Positions 16,290 through 26,715 of a stretch of 64,000 bases of DNA are shown here, piece after piece. The position numbers were made by a program, and so were the translations under genes. Source of the stretch: an uncultured Chlorobiaceae bacterium (GTDB taxonomy: Bacteria > Bacteroidota > Chlorobiia > Chlorobiales > Chlorobiaceae); contig CAITSZ010000047.1 in NCBI GenBank assembly GCA_903895195.1, forward strand, positions 62,001 through 126,000, in the 5' to 3' direction. The notes beneath the pieces are model-generated. The model saw only the letters and a list, made by a program, of their open reading frames with translations, was not told where the DNA came from and did not search any database. Positions within the stretch are counted from its first letter, which is position 1; each line of letters opens with the position of its first letter.

Positions 16290-17243
16290 ATGAAACGTAT
16301 CGCTAAGAAGCTTACCGAACTTATCGGTAACACCCCGTTGCTTGAACTTCAGAATTTCAATCAATTGCATAAAACATTGGCCACTATTATCGTGAAGCTT
16401 GAGTACTTCAACCCAGGCGGAAGTGTCAAGGACCGTATAGGGTTTGCAATGATTGAGGATGCGGAAAAGAAGGGGTTACTTAATAAAGAGAGTGTCATCA
16501 TTGAACCGACCAGCGGCAACACCGGTATTGCACTTGCATATATTGCGGCGGCAAAAGGATACCGCCTGATACTCACTATGCCTGAAACCATGAGTATAGA
16601 GCGAAGAAATCTGCTCAAAGCGCTTGGAGCCGAGTTAGTGCTGACAGCAGGCTCGGAGGGAATGAGTGGCGCAATAAAAAAAGCTGATGTACTCCATGCT
16701 CAAATTATAAACTCATTTATTCCGCAACAGTTTAAAAACCCCGCAAATCCGGAGATCCACCGATCAACAACTGCTGAGGAGATATGGAACGATACGGAGG
16801 GAATGGTTGATATATTTGTCAGCGGTGTAGGAACAGGCGGGACAATAACCGGTGTCGGGGAGGTACTCAAAGGGAGAAATCCTGAGATACAAATCGTGGC
16901 TGTTGAGCCATTTGATTCACCTGTTATTTCAGGTGGACAACCAGGGCCCCATAAAATACAGGGTATAGGTCCCGGATTTATTCCGGAAATTCTGAACACA
17001 GAAATAATTGACGACATCATTCTCGTAAAGAATGAAAATGCCATGCGCACCAGCCGCGAACTGGCCAGAAGTGAAGGGCTTATTGTCGGCATCTCTTCGG
17101 GAGCTGCAGTATATGCTGCCTTGCAGCTTGCACAGCAGGAGGAGAATGCGGGAAAACGCATTGTGGTTATCCTGCCGGATACAGGGGAACGATACCTGTC
17201 AACCATGCTTTTCCAGTTTGATGATGAGCTCTTAAATATGTAA
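16290..17243 (+). CDS. cysK: cysteine synthase (O-acetylserine sulfhydrylase)
   Basis: A 317-residue PLP enzyme that makes L-cysteine from O-acetylserine and sulfide. Key features: the start with [11 protein letters not shown]; the PLP lysine in NPGGSVKDR (Lys47); the substrate loop [11 protein letters not shown] (~residues 70-80); the phosphate-binding loop [10 protein letters not shown] (~residues 177-186); and the C-terminal GISSGAA with the active-site serine. Length and motifs fit CysK rather than cystathionine beta-synthase, which is longer. In a sulfide-oxidising phototroph it would fix sulfide directly into cysteine. It is followed by genes for a DUF4293 protein and pdxA, the latter a PLP-synthesis enzyme. 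Confidence 0.94.
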   Translation: MKRIAKKLTELIGNTPLLELQNFNQLHKTLATIIVKLEYFNPGGSVKDRIGFAMIEDAEKKGLLNKESVIIEPTSGNTGIALAYIAAAKGYRLILTMPETMSIERRNLLKALGAELVLTAGSEGMSGAIKKADVLHAQIINSFIPQQFKNPANPEIHRSTTAEEIWNDTEGMVDIFVSGVGTGGTITGVGEVLKGRNPEIQIVAVEPFDSPVISGGQPGPHKIQGIGPGFIPEILNTEIIDDIILVKNENAMRTSRELARSEGLIVGISSGAAVYAALQLAQQEENAGKRIVVILPDTGERYLSTMLFQFDDELLNM

Positions 17244-17395
17244 GAGGTCGATCGTTTTCAAGGGTTTTCACCGCGTCAGAATAAGGCTGACTGAAAAGGG
17301 AATCTATATATCTCCATTTTTTCGGAAAAAGCTCTTTTCTTGTTATTATGTGTATTGTAGCTCTATATCTCAATGACTGTTAACCGTCTGAACCA

Positions 17396-17863
17396 ATGGT
17401 GGCAAGAATTCAGAACCTATACCTGTTCCTTGCGGGAGTGCTTGCTGCAGGAAGTATGTTTTTCCCTTTCTGGAGCTTCGATGCGGGAAAAGCTTATGTC
17501 ATTTCCGATTTCGCCTCATTCAGTACCTCAGGCATTCCGTTTGTCAATGGAGCCTGCTTTGCAGCTGGAATATTTTCTCCTTTGACAACGATCATCTCGC
17601 TTGCCGCCATCTTTTTCTTTAAGAACCGGGTTCTCCAGAGCAAGCTCATTCTGCTTGGCATCCTTCTTTTTCTCGCTGATCTTTTTTCGGGACTTACGGC
17701 GGCTCATTTTCTGAACCAGTATTTTCAGAGCATCGGCACTGCAGTAACGCATAACCCTGAAGCCGGCTTTTTTATAATGCTTCCTGAACCAGTCCTGTTC
17801 ATACTGGCGCTGAAAGGGGTTAAAACTGATGACAAGATTGCCAATGCATACAAAAGACTGTAA
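17396..17863 (+). CDS. DUF4293 family four-helix membrane protein
   Basis: A 155-residue protein beginning MVARIQNLYLFLAG, typical of DUF4293 (M-I-Q-R-x-Q-x-x-x-L), a family found in Bacteroidetes and Chlorobi. It has four hydrophobic segments (residues ~8-28, ~50-72, ~82-100, ~125-143). The second pair is separated by a Phe/Lys-rich turn (FFFKNRVLQSK). It lies immediately upstream of pdxA (pdxA starts 2 bases after the stop), so the two are cotranscribed. Function unknown. Confidence 0.8.
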   Translation: MVARIQNLYLFLAGVLAAGSMFFPFWSFDAGKAYVISDFASFSTSGIPFVNGACFAAGIFSPLTTIISLAAIFFFKNRVLQSKLILLGILLFLADLFSGLTAAHFLNQYFQSIGTAVTHNPEAGFFIMLPEPVLFILALKGVKTDDKIANAYKRL

Positions 17864-17865
17864 CC

Positions 17866-18873
17866 ATGCGCATTGTATGGTCTGCAGGTGATCCTCACGG
17901 CATTGGTCCGGAAATCATTCTGAAAAGCTTTCTTAAACTTGAGCACTCCCGGCATTCATTTCTTGTTTGCGGATCGTATTCCGTAATGGATTATTACAGG
18001 GATGCGCTTAAGCTGCCGGTGAAACTGAAACTGGTTGAGAATGCCTCGTTTATAAAGAAGATGGAGAGTGCTGACGGGGTTCTGCATGTGCTTAATGTCG
18101 CAGAAGCTGATGCGATCATGCCAGGCAGAATATCGGCTGCAGCCGGACGGGTAGCTATGGAGTCCATTCATGCGGCGGCTGAGCTCTGCCGGGAGGGTGC
18201 GAGCGACGCACTTGTTACCGCTCCGATACACAAGGAAGCTGTTGCACTGGCAGGATATGCCGAAACAGGCCATACCGGATATCTCGGCACCATGTTCGGG
18301 GTTGCTTCTCCGACCATGATGTTCTTTGACCCGGTACTGAACCTCAAGGTTGCCCTTGCCACCATTCATGAGCCGCTTGAAAAGATTCCCGGTTTGATCC
18401 GCAAGATGGATCTTGACACTTTTTTTTCATCTCTTGCCAAGTCGCTTAGAACTGATTTCGGAATTGCTGAGCCACGAATTGCTGTGCTTGGCCTGAATCC
18501 GCATGCTTCAGACGGCGGAGTGATGGGACGAGAAGAGCAGGAAATCATAAGTCCCTGCATTGAAAGGCTTTCAGGGCGCTTGCATATTAAGGGGCCTTTT
18601 CCTGCTGATGGTTTTTTCGGGGCTGGCAGCTATAAAAACTATGATATTGTTGTGGCGATGTATCACGATCAAGGCCTGCTGCCATTTAAAGTCCTTGCCT
18701 TCGAAACAGGTGTAAACGTAACGCTCGGATTACCGATTGTGCGAACGTCACCCGATCATGGAACGGGTTTTGATATTGCCGGAAAAGGCATCGCGTCTGA
18801 AAGAAGTTTTTATGAGGCTACGCTGCTTGCCATACAGATAGCCCAAAACAGAATCAAAACTCTGCATCCATAA
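17866..18873 (+). CDS. pdxA: 4-hydroxythreonine-4-phosphate dehydrogenase
   Basis: A 335-residue NAD-dependent, metal-requiring oxidoreductase of pyridoxal 5'-phosphate synthesis (DXP-dependent route). It oxidises 4-phosphohydroxy-L-threonine, which decarboxylates to the PdxJ substrate. Diagnostic residues are the start GDPHGIGPEII, TAPIHKEAV (active-site Lys/His region, ~residues 118-126), the metal ligand in ETGHTGYL, LNPHASDGG (~residues 207-215) and YHDQGLLPFK (~residues 266-275). Its stop codon overlaps the ftsE start by one base, giving translational coupling between two unrelated functions. Confidence 0.95.
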   Translation: MRIVWSAGDPHGIGPEIILKSFLKLEHSRHSFLVCGSYSVMDYYRDALKLPVKLKLVENASFIKKMESADGVLHVLNVAEADAIMPGRISAAAGRVAMESIHAAAELCREGASDALVTAPIHKEAVALAGYAETGHTGYLGTMFGVASPTMMFFDPVLNLKVALATIHEPLEKIPGLIRKMDLDTFFSSLAKSLRTDFGIAEPRIAVLGLNPHASDGGVMGREEQEIISPCIERLSGRLHIKGPFPADGFFGAGSYKNYDIVVAMYHDQGLLPFKVLAFETGVNVTLGLPIVRTSPDHGTGFDIAGKGIASERSFYEATLLAIQIAQNRIKTLHP

Positions 18874-19583
18874 TGATCTCATTTATCAACGTTGACATTG
18901 AGCTGAATAAAAAACCGGTTTTCCAAAACCTGAACCTTACCATTGAGCCTGGAGAGCTTGTCTATATTGTGGGTAAAAGCGGAAGCGGCAAAACGACCCT
19001 GCTCAAGTCGCTCTATATGGATATTCGTCCAAAAAAAGGAGAGATCCGGGTTGCAGGATTCAGTTCCCACACTATTAAGAAACGTCAGATCCCGCTCTTG
19101 CGCAGAAAGCTTGGGATTATCTTCCAGGATTTCCGCCTGCTCGAAGACCGCAATGTTTATGATAATCTGGCTTTTGTACTGCAGGTAACGGGTACGAAGG
19201 AGAAGCTTATCAAGGAAAAGGTGATGCATGCGCTTGAGAGTGTCAGCCTTGAACATGCGGCTAAGCTGATGCCTCTTGGCCTGTCGGGTGGAGAGCAGCA
19301 GAGAATTTCAATTGCAAGAGCACTTGTCCGCGAGCCACTTGTTATTCTGGCCGATGAACCGACGGGAAACCTCGACCCTGATACATCGCTTGAAATCCTT
19401 GAGTATTTGAAGAGGATTAACCAGAAGGGCATTATTGTCCTTATCGGCACCCATGATTATGAGCTGGTCCGGCACTCCCCTTTCAGAACGCTTCAAATTA
19501 CAGGGCTGAACCTTGAGGAAACTACCATGGAGCCTTCGGCGACAGGGTTTAGACCATCCACAACTGCACCATTACAGCTTTAG
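18873..19583 (+). CDS. ftsE: FtsE-type ABC ATPase
   Basis: A 236-residue ABC ATPase of the FtsE/LolD class. Walker A is GKSGSGKTT (~residues 33-41), the Q loop is FQDFRLLEDRNVYDNL (typical of FtsE), the signature is LSGGEQQRISIARAL (~residues 137-151), Walker B is VILADEPTGNLD and the switch His is in IGTHDYELV. With FtsX, FtsE gates peptidoglycan hydrolases at the division site. No ftsX is next to it; the Wadjet operon begins just downstream. The last ~20 residues (PSATGFRPSTTAPLQL) are atypical and lie next to the island edge, so the native tail may have been altered. Confidence 0.85.
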   Translation: MISFINVDIELNKKPVFQNLNLTIEPGELVYIVGKSGSGKTTLLKSLYMDIRPKKGEIRVAGFSSHTIKKRQIPLLRRKLGIIFQDFRLLEDRNVYDNLAFVLQVTGTKEKLIKEKVMHALESVSLEHAAKLMPLGLSGGEQQRISIARALVREPLVILADEPTGNLDPDTSLEILEYLKRINQKGIIVLIGTHDYELVRHSPFRTLQITGLNLEETTMEPSATGFRPSTTAPLQL

Positions 19584-19592
19584 CAAGATGAG

Positions 19593-19700
19593 ATGAGAGC
19601 AATCGAACAAAACCGGATAAAAATCCTTAATTTCAGCATCAAATCCGAACCGCTTCCGGCGGTACTTTTTTCTCCAGAATCAATGGTTAGCCGCTGCTGA
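19593..19700 (+). CDS. 35-codon orphan frame between ftsE and jetA, possibly a truncated gene
   Basis: ATG 19593 opens 9 bases after the ftsE stop and runs 35 codons: it starts MRAIEQNRIKILNFSIKSEP and ends SPESMVSRC. The N-terminus looks like the start of an ordinary soluble protein, then it stops 8 bases before jetA. This could be the remains of a gene that followed ftsE and was cut when the Wadjet operon was inserted, or a leader peptide. There is no homology I can name. Translation is uncertain. Confidence 0.3.
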   Translation: MRAIEQNRIKILNFSIKSEPLPAVLFSPESMVSRC

Positions 19701-19708
19701 CAACCTTA

Positions 19709-21154
19709 ATGGCTCTCGACTACACCACCCTGAACCTGCTTCGTCAGAACCACCCTGCATGGCGATTGTTGTGCGCGCAACATGCGCCATTGGTAGCCGG
19801 GTTTCTGCACCGGGTATTTATTGTTCCCAATGTGCGGATACTCTCACAGGCGGATCTGGTCGAGGCGCTTGAAGATGAGTTGTTTGCATTGCGCCAGCAG
19901 CTTGGAGCAGATCAATTTCCAGGTACAGCACAAAATTACCTGAATGAGTGGGCTGACAACGAGAAGGGATGGCTGCGTAAATTCTATCAGGACGGTACGG
20001 ATGAACCTCACTTTGACCTGACTGCAGCAACTGAAAAGGCACTGGCCTGGCTGGAAGGGTTGACTGAGCGTACTTTTGTTGGAACTGAGTCGCGACTTCT
20101 AACCTTATTTGAACTGTTGCGTCAAATGAGTATGGGAAGCCAGGCCGACCCTGAAGTTCGGATTGCGGAACTGCAAAAGCGCCGTGACGATATTGATGCA
20201 GAAATTGCCCGCATTCTTGCCGGAGAGATATCACTTTTGGATGATACCGGCCTGAAAGATCGTTTCCAGCAGTTTCTGCAACTGGCACGTGAATTGTTGA
20301 CCGATTTTCGCGAGGTGGAGCATAACTTTCGAAAACTCGATCGCAGGGTACGTGAGCGCATCGCCCTCTGGGAGGGAGCCAAGGGAGCACTGCTTGAAGA
20401 GATCATGGGTGAACGTGATGCTATCGCCGATTCGGATCAGGGAAAGAGTTTCCGGGCATTCTGGGATTTTCTCATGTCGCAGTCCCGCCAGGAGGAGTTG
20501 AGCGTGCTCCTGGAAGATGTGCTGAGCTTGCCGCCAATCATTTCGATGCGCCCCGATACCCGTCTGCGAAGGGTTCACTATGACTGGCTGGAGGCAGGAG
20601 AACATACCCAGCGGACTGTTGCCCGACTCTCTGAACAGTTGCGCAGGTTTCTTGATGACAAGGCGTGGCTTGAGAACCGCCGTATCATGGATATCCTGCA
20701 TGAGATCGAAACCCATGCCCTTGATTTGCGCGACGATCTCCCTTCAGGTGGATTCATGCCTCTTGACGACTCCACAGCGGTCATTGAACTGCCTTTTGAA
20801 AGAGCCCTTTATCGCCCACCCTTCAAGCCTTTAATTGCAGGCATCGCTCTGGATGAAGGAGATGCTGAAATCGATACCGCAGTTCTTTACGCCCAGGTTT
20901 TTGTCGACCGGGCCGAGCTGTTGCGAAATATCCGCATGGAACTTCAGATACACAGCCAGATAACCCTCGGGGAGGTAGTTGTGCGTCATCCCCTGCGTAA
21001 TGGGTTGGCAGAACTGGTTGCTTATCTGCAACTTGCCGGGGAGTGGCCCCGGAGTGCGGTGGATGAAGGAGCCATGGAAGAGATAAGGTGGCAGAGCGTG
21101 ACGGGTATAACCAGACTGGCAACATTACCGCGCATTATTTTATTAAGAAACTGA
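19709..21154 (+). CDS. jetA: Wadjet JetA (DUF3375) condensin-like kleisin subunit
   Basis: A 481-residue protein. Its N-terminus (DYTTLNLLRQNHPAWRLL, then APLVAGFLHRVFI) is the DUF3375 signature. The middle (residues ~145-240) is helical and charged, predicted coiled coil. The C-terminal part (SQITLGEVVVRHPLRNGLAE) is a winged-helix-like segment. In Wadjet type I, JetA is the kleisin that bridges the SMC-like JetC heads. It is the first gene of a four-gene run whose members overlap. The stop TGA (21152-21154) shares a base with the jetB ATG. The start codon lacks a clear ribosome binding site. Confidence 0.88.
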   Translation: MALDYTTLNLLRQNHPAWRLLCAQHAPLVAGFLHRVFIVPNVRILSQADLVEALEDELFALRQQLGADQFPGTAQNYLNEWADNEKGWLRKFYQDGTDEPHFDLTAATEKALAWLEGLTERTFVGTESRLLTLFELLRQMSMGSQADPEVRIAELQKRRDDIDAEIARILAGEISLLDDTGLKDRFQQFLQLARELLTDFREVEHNFRKLDRRVRERIALWEGAKGALLEEIMGERDAIADSDQGKSFRAFWDFLMSQSRQEELSVLLEDVLSLPPIISMRPDTRLRRVHYDWLEAGEHTQRTVARLSEQLRRFLDDKAWLENRRIMDILHEIETHALDLRDDLPSGGFMPLDDSTAVIELPFERALYRPPFKPLIAGIALDEGDAEIDTAVLYAQVFVDRAELLRNIRMELQIHSQITLGEVVVRHPLRNGLAELVAYLQLAGEWPRSAVDEGAMEEIRWQSVTGITRLATLPRIILLRN

Positions 21155-21789
21155 TGATGAACCATACAGAGATTGATACATCCCGTCCGTTGTACCCGAC
21201 CCAGGAACTCTCTTTTGTAGTGATTCCCCTTTTGAAAGGCGTGATTTACGAGGAGGATAACCAGGCATTATGGAGCGCCTTACTCAACCAGCTGGCTGGC
21301 ATTCGGGATTACGTGGCAGTGCTTGGCCTGGAATTGATTGTTGATGAGGCAGAAGGATACGCTTTTTTGCGTTCTCAGCCTGAAACCGGAGCAGAAGGCA
21401 CAAACACCACTCCCCGCCTTATGGCAAGGAGGCAGCTCAGTTACCCGGTCAGCCTGTTGTTGGCACTGCTGCGTAAAAAGCTTGCTGAATTTGATGCCGG
21501 AGCCGGTGATACACGTTTGATTCTTTCACGGGATGAGGTGGTTGAACTGATCAGGATTTTCCTCCCCGCTGCAAGCAATGAGGTCAAGTTGATCGACCAG
21601 GTCGATGCCACGTTGAATAAAATCGCCGACCTTGGTTTTATCCGTCGTTTGAGGGGAGAGAAGCAGATGATTGAAGTCCGCAGGATTATCAAGGCGTTTA
21701 TTGACGCCCAATGGCTGGCCGATTTTGATCAACGCCTCGACGAATACCTGCAGCGACCTGCACAACCGATGGAGGGAAATAATGAGTGA
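21154..21789 (+). CDS. jetB: Wadjet JetB (DUF4194) accessory subunit
   Basis: 211 residues from ATG 21154 (a second ATG follows directly). The start is placed here because it overlaps the jetA stop; an upstream in-frame codon would lie inside jetA. The sequence fits DUF4194: [19 protein letters not shown] near residue 25, [20 protein letters not shown] (~residues 95-115), then two winged-helix-like segments ending [22 protein letters not shown]. In Wadjet type I it plays the KITE (MukE/ScpB-like) role on the JetA kleisin. It overlaps jetC by 8 bases. Confidence 0.87.
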   Translation: MMNHTEIDTSRPLYPTQELSFVVIPLLKGVIYEEDNQALWSALLNQLAGIRDYVAVLGLELIVDEAEGYAFLRSQPETGAEGTNTTPRLMARRQLSYPVSLLLALLRKKLAEFDAGAGDTRLILSRDEVVELIRIFLPAASNEVKLIDQVDATLNKIADLGFIRRLRGEKQMIEVRRIIKAFIDAQWLADFDQRLDEYLQRPAQPMEGNNE

Positions 21790-24700
21790 AGCACTTGAAT
21801 TTGGATTTATCGGTGATGATCGTCTGGCTGGCTTTCGACTTCAGCGTCTGGAGGTTTTCAACTGGGGAACCTTCGATGGACGGGTCTGGACATTGCGGCT
21901 GGGCGGAAAAAATGGACTCCTCACCGGGGATATCGGTTCCGGAAAATCGACACTGGTCGATGCCGTAACGACCTTACTTGTGCCAAGCCAGCGTATCGCC
22001 TATAACAAGGCGGCTGGGGCAGAAAACCGTGAACGCTCGCTGCGTTCTTACGTGCTGGGATATTACAAGTCGGAGCGACAGGAAAACCTTGGCGGAGGCG
22101 CCAAACCGGTCGCTCTGCGCGAATCCAACTGTTATTCGGTGATTCTCGGCGTCTTTCATAACGAAGGGTACGACAAAACTGTAACCCTGGCACAAGTGTT
22201 CTCGATGAAAGATGCCACACAGCCAGCCCGTTTTTATGCTGCTTATGAGGGTGATCTCTCCATCGCGGCAGATTTCTCTGCGTTTGGTACCGAAATCGGA
22301 GCTCTGCGCAAGCGATTGCGCGGGTTGGGAGTTGAGTTGTTTGAAAGCTTTCCTCCTTACGGTGCTTGGTTCCGACGACGCTTCGGCATCGACAATGAGC
22401 AGGCGCTGGATCTGTTTCATCAAACCGTATCGCTCAAGTCGGTAGGAAACCTTACCGATTTCGTACGTCTCCACATGCTCGAGCCTTTCAATGTCGAGCC
22501 ACGTATTGCTGCTCTTATCCAGCATTTCGAAGATCTCAACCGGGCTCACGAAGCCGTCCTTAAAGCAAAGCGGCAAATAGAAATGCTGGGGCCTCTGGTG
22601 GCTGATTGCGATAATCACCAGAGTATGGCCCGAACAGCGGAAGCGTTGCGGGCCTCTCGCGATTCCCTGCGTCCCTGGTTCGCATCTCTCAAGCTGGAAT
22701 TGCTGGACAAACGCCTTTCCGTGCTGGATGAAGAGCTGAGCCGTCACCATATCGCCATTGAACGACTGGAAGAAGAACGCCGCACCCAGCAGGGACGTGA
22801 TCGTGAGCTGCGCCGAACCATCGCTGAAAACGGCGGTGACCGTATAGAGAGTATTGATGCAGAGATTCGGCAGAAAGAGGATGATCTTGAACGGCGCAAT
22901 CAGAAAGCAACCCGATATGGGGAACTTACAGGTCTGCTTGGTGAGCATCCTGCAACGAACGCTGAGGAGTTTCATCTTCAGCGCGGCGGGCACTCAACCA
23001 TGCAGGAAGCAACTGCTGATAATGAAGCAAGAGTTCAAAACGATCTCAATGAGGCGGGCGTTCTCTTTACCCAGGGTCGCAATGAGCATGAACAACTGAC
23101 AACTGAGATCAAGGGTTTGAAAGCCCGCATGAGTAATATCGACGAAAAACAGGTTACCATGCGTCGATCGCTCTGTCAGTCGCTGAATATCGAGGAAAAT
23201 GAGATGCTTTTTGCCGGAGAACTGCTTCAGGTTCGTGAGGACGATCAGGTTTGGGAAGGAGCCATTGAACGTGTACTCCGAAACTTCGGCCTTTCGCTAC
23301 TGGTGCCGGATCATCACTACCTGAAGGTGGCGGAGTGGGTGGAGCAAACCAACCTTAAAGGTCGTCTGGTCTATTTTCGAGTGCGTCAGCGTTCCCGCAG
23401 TGAACAGATGCCCGATCATCCAGCTTCTCTGGCGAACAAGCTCGCCATTAAAGCCGATTCCCCTTATTTTGACTGGCTGGAACATGAAGTCGCCTTGCGT
23501 TTCGATCTGGTTTGCTGCATGAGCCAGGAAGAGTTCCGGAGGGAGAAAAAAGCCATAACCCTGGCCGGACAGATCAAGTCACCGGGTGAACGCCATGAAA
23601 AGGATGACCGCCACCGGCTTGACGACCGCAGCCGCTATGTGCTTGGCTGGAGCAATGCCCAGAAAATCGCTGCACTGGAAGATAAAGCCCAACTCCAGAA
23701 AAAAGCACTTGCCGAACTTTCCAGCCGCATGAGCATTATGCAGCAAGAGCAAAATACACTCAAAGAGCGTCTGACAACACTCTCCAAGCTTGCCGAATAT
23801 CCGGATTTCCGCGATCTTGACTGGCAACCTCTGGCCGTTGCTATCGCCAGACTGGAAAAGGAAAAGCGAGATCTTGAGGCAACATCAAACCTTCTGCAAA
23901 CCCTGACCGCCCAACTTGCCGCGCTGGAAAAGGAACTACAGGAAACGGAGCGGAAACTTGACGATCGGAAGGATAAACGCTCTAAGATTGAGCAAAAGAT
24001 CAGCAGCATCAAGGAGTTACAGCTGCAGGTGCTTACGCTTCTGGCTGAAGCTGAACCAGAAGCTGCTGCGCGTTTCGCTATGCTTGAAACCATGCGCGTG
24101 CAGGCTCTCGGAGAACAGACGCTAACGGTTGAAACGTGCGACAATCGCGAGCGTGAGATGCGTGATTGGCTGCAGGCAAAAATCGACGCCGAGGACAGGA
24201 AGCTCTCCCGACTGAGCGAAAAGATCATCAGGGCAATGACAGAATACAAGGAAGAGTGGAAGCTGGAAACCCGTGAGGTGGATGTCAACATTGCTGCAGG
24301 AGCGGAATATCGTTCTATGTTTGATCAACTCCATGCTGATGATCTGCCGCGATTTGAGGGGCGTTTCAAGGAGCTGCTCAATGAGAATACCATCCGTGAG
24401 GTTGCCAATTTCCAATCACAACTGGCTCGCGAGCGGGAGACCATTAAGGAGCGCATTACCCGGCTCAATGAATCGCTTACGCAAATCGACTTCAATCCCG
24501 GCCGATACATCACCCTTGAAGCACAAATAAACCTCGATGCTGACCTTCGTGACTTTCAGTCGGAGCTTCGTGCCTGCACCGAAGGGAGTCTGACAGGCTC
24601 GGATGATGCGCAGTATTCAGAAGCAAAATTCCTCCAGGTAAGGAGGATCATCGATCGATTCCGTGGCCGTGATGAGCATGCCGACTTGGATCGGCGCTGG

Positions 24701-25147
24701 ACAGCAAAAGTCACTGATGTGCGCAACTGGTTCGTTTTTGCGGCCAGTGAACGTTGGCGGGAAGACAACAGCGAACATGAACACTACGCTGATTCGGGGG
24801 GTAAATCCGGAGGGCAGAAGGAGAAGCTTGCTTATACCGTGCTTGCCGCCAGCCTGGCCTATCAGTTCGGCCTGGAGTGGGGCGCGGTGCGCTCCCGGTC
24901 GTTCCGCTTTGTGGTCATCGATGAAGCCTTCGGTCGCGGTTCTGATGAGTCGGCCCAGTACGGGCTGCAACTCTTTGCCCAGCTCAACCTGCAACTGCTG
25001 ATTGTTACACCATTGCAGAAAATCCATATCATAGAGCCGTATGTATCCAGTGTAGGGTTTGTTCTCAATCAGGAGGGGCGCTGCTCGGTGTTGCGCAACC
25101 TTACCATTGAAGAGTATCACGCCGAGAAAGAGAAGGCACTTGAATGA
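21782..25147 (+). CDS. jetC: Wadjet JetC, SMC/MukB-like ATPase
   Basis: 1121 residues from ATG 21782; an earlier in-frame start would lie in jetB. Walker A is GDIGSGKST (residues 49-57), preceded by [14 protein letters not shown]. Two long coiled-coil arms (residues ~245-470 and ~610-900) flank a compact hinge ([20 protein letters not shown] region, ~residues 490-560). The C-terminal head has the signature [19 protein letters not shown] and Walker [20 protein letters not shown]. This is the motor of the Wadjet complex, which extrudes DNA loops and recognises small circular DNA. Frames on both sides overlap (jetB by 8 bases, jetD by 4), so the operon is tightly coupled. Confidence 0.92.
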   Translation: MSEALEFGFIGDDRLAGFRLQRLEVFNWGTFDGRVWTLRLGGKNGLLTGDIGSGKSTLVDAVTTLLVPSQRIAYNKAAGAENRERSLRSYVLGYYKSERQENLGGGAKPVALRESNCYSVILGVFHNEGYDKTVTLAQVFSMKDATQPARFYAAYEGDLSIAADFSAFGTEIGALRKRLRGLGVELFESFPPYGAWFRRRFGIDNEQALDLFHQTVSLKSVGNLTDFVRLHMLEPFNVEPRIAALIQHFEDLNRAHEAVLKAKRQIEMLGPLVADCDNHQSMARTAEALRASRDSLRPWFASLKLELLDKRLSVLDEELSRHHIAIERLEEERRTQQGRDRELRRTIAENGGDRIESIDAEIRQKEDDLERRNQKATRYGELTGLLGEHPATNAEEFHLQRGGHSTMQEATADNEARVQNDLNEAGVLFTQGRNEHEQLTTEIKGLKARMSNIDEKQVTMRRSLCQSLNIEENEMLFAGELLQVREDDQVWEGAIERVLRNFGLSLLVPDHHYLKVAEWVEQTNLKGRLVYFRVRQRSRSEQMPDHPASLANKLAIKADSPYFDWLEHEVALRFDLVCCMSQEEFRREKKAITLAGQIKSPGERHEKDDRHRLDDRSRYVLGWSNAQKIAALEDKAQLQKKALAELSSRMSIMQQEQNTLKERLTTLSKLAEYPDFRDLDWQPLAVAIARLEKEKRDLEATSNLLQTLTAQLAALEKELQETERKLDDRKDKRSKIEQKISSIKELQLQVLTLLAEAEPEAAARFAMLETMRVQALGEQTLTVETCDNREREMRDWLQAKIDAEDRKLSRLSEKIIRAMTEYKEEWKLETREVDVNIAAGAEYRSMFDQLHADDLPRFEGRFKELLNENTIREVANFQSQLARERETIKERITRLNESLTQIDFNPGRYITLEAQINLDADLRDFQSELRACTEGSLTGSDDAQYSEAKFLQVRRIIDRFRGRDEHADLDRRWTAKVTDVRNWFVFAASERWREDNSEHEHYADSGGKSGGQKEKLAYTVLAASLAYQFGLEWGAVRSRSFRFVVIDEAFGRGSDESAQYGLQLFAQLNLQLLIVTPLQKIHIIEPYVSSVGFVLNQEGRCSVLRNLTIEEYHAEKEKALE

Positions 25148-26328
25148 GCTGGACAACCCCTGCAGAACTCAAGGCCCAGGTTCAAAAACTCTGGGATCGG
25201 GGCTTAATCCTCTCCGCCCTGACTGGCAGTGAAGAGATTTTCCCCCGACGTTTGACGCTGAGAGGGCCAGACTCCCGGCAGTTAAGCGACTCTTTTTCCG
25301 ATGTACGAGACTGGATTGCCCGGCTGTCAGGCCCAGCGAAACAGTTCAGGATTGTATGGCGCAGCATCAATCATCGCATTCTGGGACCCAATGAAATTCC
25401 AGCGGAAATCTGGATCGATTCACTCGATGATGCTCTTGGGTTGATAGGTAAACGGCGTGCAGCCGAACAATTTGCCGCTCTCTTTGCACAAACACGCAAG
25501 CATCAGCCCGCCTTACTCCCATGGCTGGCAAAACGACCCCTGCGCGCCCTTGAGCTGGTCGAAGAGTGGCCCCGCATCCTTGAAATCGTCACATGGCTGC
25601 TGAAGCATCCCCGTCCTGGCATATATCTCCGACAGATCGACCTGCCCGGAATACACAGCAAGTTCATTGAAGGACAACGAGGTGTGCTCGGTGAGCTTTT
25701 GGATCTTGTGCTTCCGCCGGAGGAGATCGATGCAAGAGCCACAGGAATAGGGGGTTTCTGTCGCCGTTATGGCTTTCTGGATAAACCTCTACGGGTGCGA
25801 TTCAGAATTCTCGACCCTCAATTGGCGAAGTTGCAGACGGGAACAGATCAGGATATCACGGTGACACAGGCAACTTTTGCCAAACTGGATATAGCGGTTA
25901 CAAAGGTTTTCATCACCGAAAACGAAATCAACTTTCTTGCTTTCCCCCGGGTTCCTCAGGCAATGGTGATTTTTGGAGCTGGCTATGGTTTTGAGAACCT
26001 CGCCACAGCAGAATGGCTGCACGTCCGGAAGATACATTACTGGGGAGACATTGATACCCATGGTTTCGCCATCCTCAACCAACTACGGGGGTTCTTTCCC
26101 CAAGTGGCCTCTTTTTTGATGGATCAGCAGACATTTCTGGAATATCGAACCCTTTGGGGCGTAGAACCATCTCCTGAAACAGGAACACTCACGCGCCTGA
26201 CAGCTGAAGAGAGTGCGCTTTATGATCAGTTGCGATCGAATGAATATGGCGGTCAACTAAGGCTGGAGCAGGAGAGGATTGGTTTTAATTGGCTGGTTGA
26301 GGCGCTGGGGGCTTTGGGGAGGGTTTGA
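25144..26328 (+). CDS. jetD: Wadjet JetD (DUF3322/DUF2220) Toprim-like nuclease
   Basis: A 394-residue protein and last gene of the Wadjet operon (ATGA overlap with jetC). The N-terminal ~190 residues ([28 protein letters not shown]) are DUF3322-like. The C-terminal DUF2220 part is a Toprim-type domain related to topoisomerase VI A/Spo11. The acidic residue is in [14 protein letters not shown] (~residue 260) and the DxD pair in [15 protein letters not shown] (~residue 300). JetD cleaves plasmid DNA once the JetABC motor stalls on a small circle. The catalytic residues look intact, so the system is probably functional. Confidence 0.9.
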   Translation: MSWTTPAELKAQVQKLWDRGLILSALTGSEEIFPRRLTLRGPDSRQLSDSFSDVRDWIARLSGPAKQFRIVWRSINHRILGPNEIPAEIWIDSLDDALGLIGKRRAAEQFAALFAQTRKHQPALLPWLAKRPLRALELVEEWPRILEIVTWLLKHPRPGIYLRQIDLPGIHSKFIEGQRGVLGELLDLVLPPEEIDARATGIGGFCRRYGFLDKPLRVRFRILDPQLAKLQTGTDQDITVTQATFAKLDIAVTKVFITENEINFLAFPRVPQAMVIFGAGYGFENLATAEWLHVRKIHYWGDIDTHGFAILNQLRGFFPQVASFLMDQQTFLEYRTLWGVEPSPETGTLTRLTAEESALYDQLRSNEYGGQLRLEQERIGFNWLVEALGALGRV

Positions 26329-26389
26329 TCGGGGGGTACATATTCGCTGGAATACTTAACAACCCTACTCTCTGCAAGAGAGAACGATA

Positions 26390-26715
26390 TCAAGCGGATT
26401 TCGCCATCTTTTCCGTACGCTGATCCAGGGTGCACAGGACTTCCTGAATGGCTTCCACTTCGGGGTCATCAAAATAGACTTCACCACACTGGGCGCAATC
26501 ATCCTTCGGTGAGCAAACGACATGAATTGGAGTATCATCTCCGGCTTATAACCTAAAATAAGGCAACTATGACCTCGCAAATCTTCAGGGTAGTCCTCGA
26601 CCAATCCCCCTCGCTCAACCACATTTCTGACCTCCGCAACCCTGATCATCCTGTCTGGTCAAGACATTTGCCGAACAGCATGAGGGAGATAGATTATCCT
26701 TTTTGCAGCACTTTT
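26390..26715 (-). pseudogene. degraded DUF4258 toxin fused by deletion to a YgiT-type antitoxin tail
   Basis: Read leftwards, one frame gives KRIIYLPHAVRQMS, an in-frame TGA (26659-26661), then MIRVAEVRNVVERGG and YPEDLRGHSCLILGYK, the DUF4258 toxin pattern. Near 26543 the frame shifts, and the next frame continues DDTPIHVVCSPKDD, the expected DUF4258 strand. It then jumps directly to CAQCGEVYFDDPEVEAIQEV, the C-terminal half of a YgiT-type zinc-finger antitoxin, ending MAKSA and a stop at 26390. The toxin C-terminus and antitoxin N-terminus (including its first CxxC) are missing. So a toxin-antitoxin pair has suffered a stop mutation, a frameshift and an internal deletion. No product is expected. 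Confidence 0.75.
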
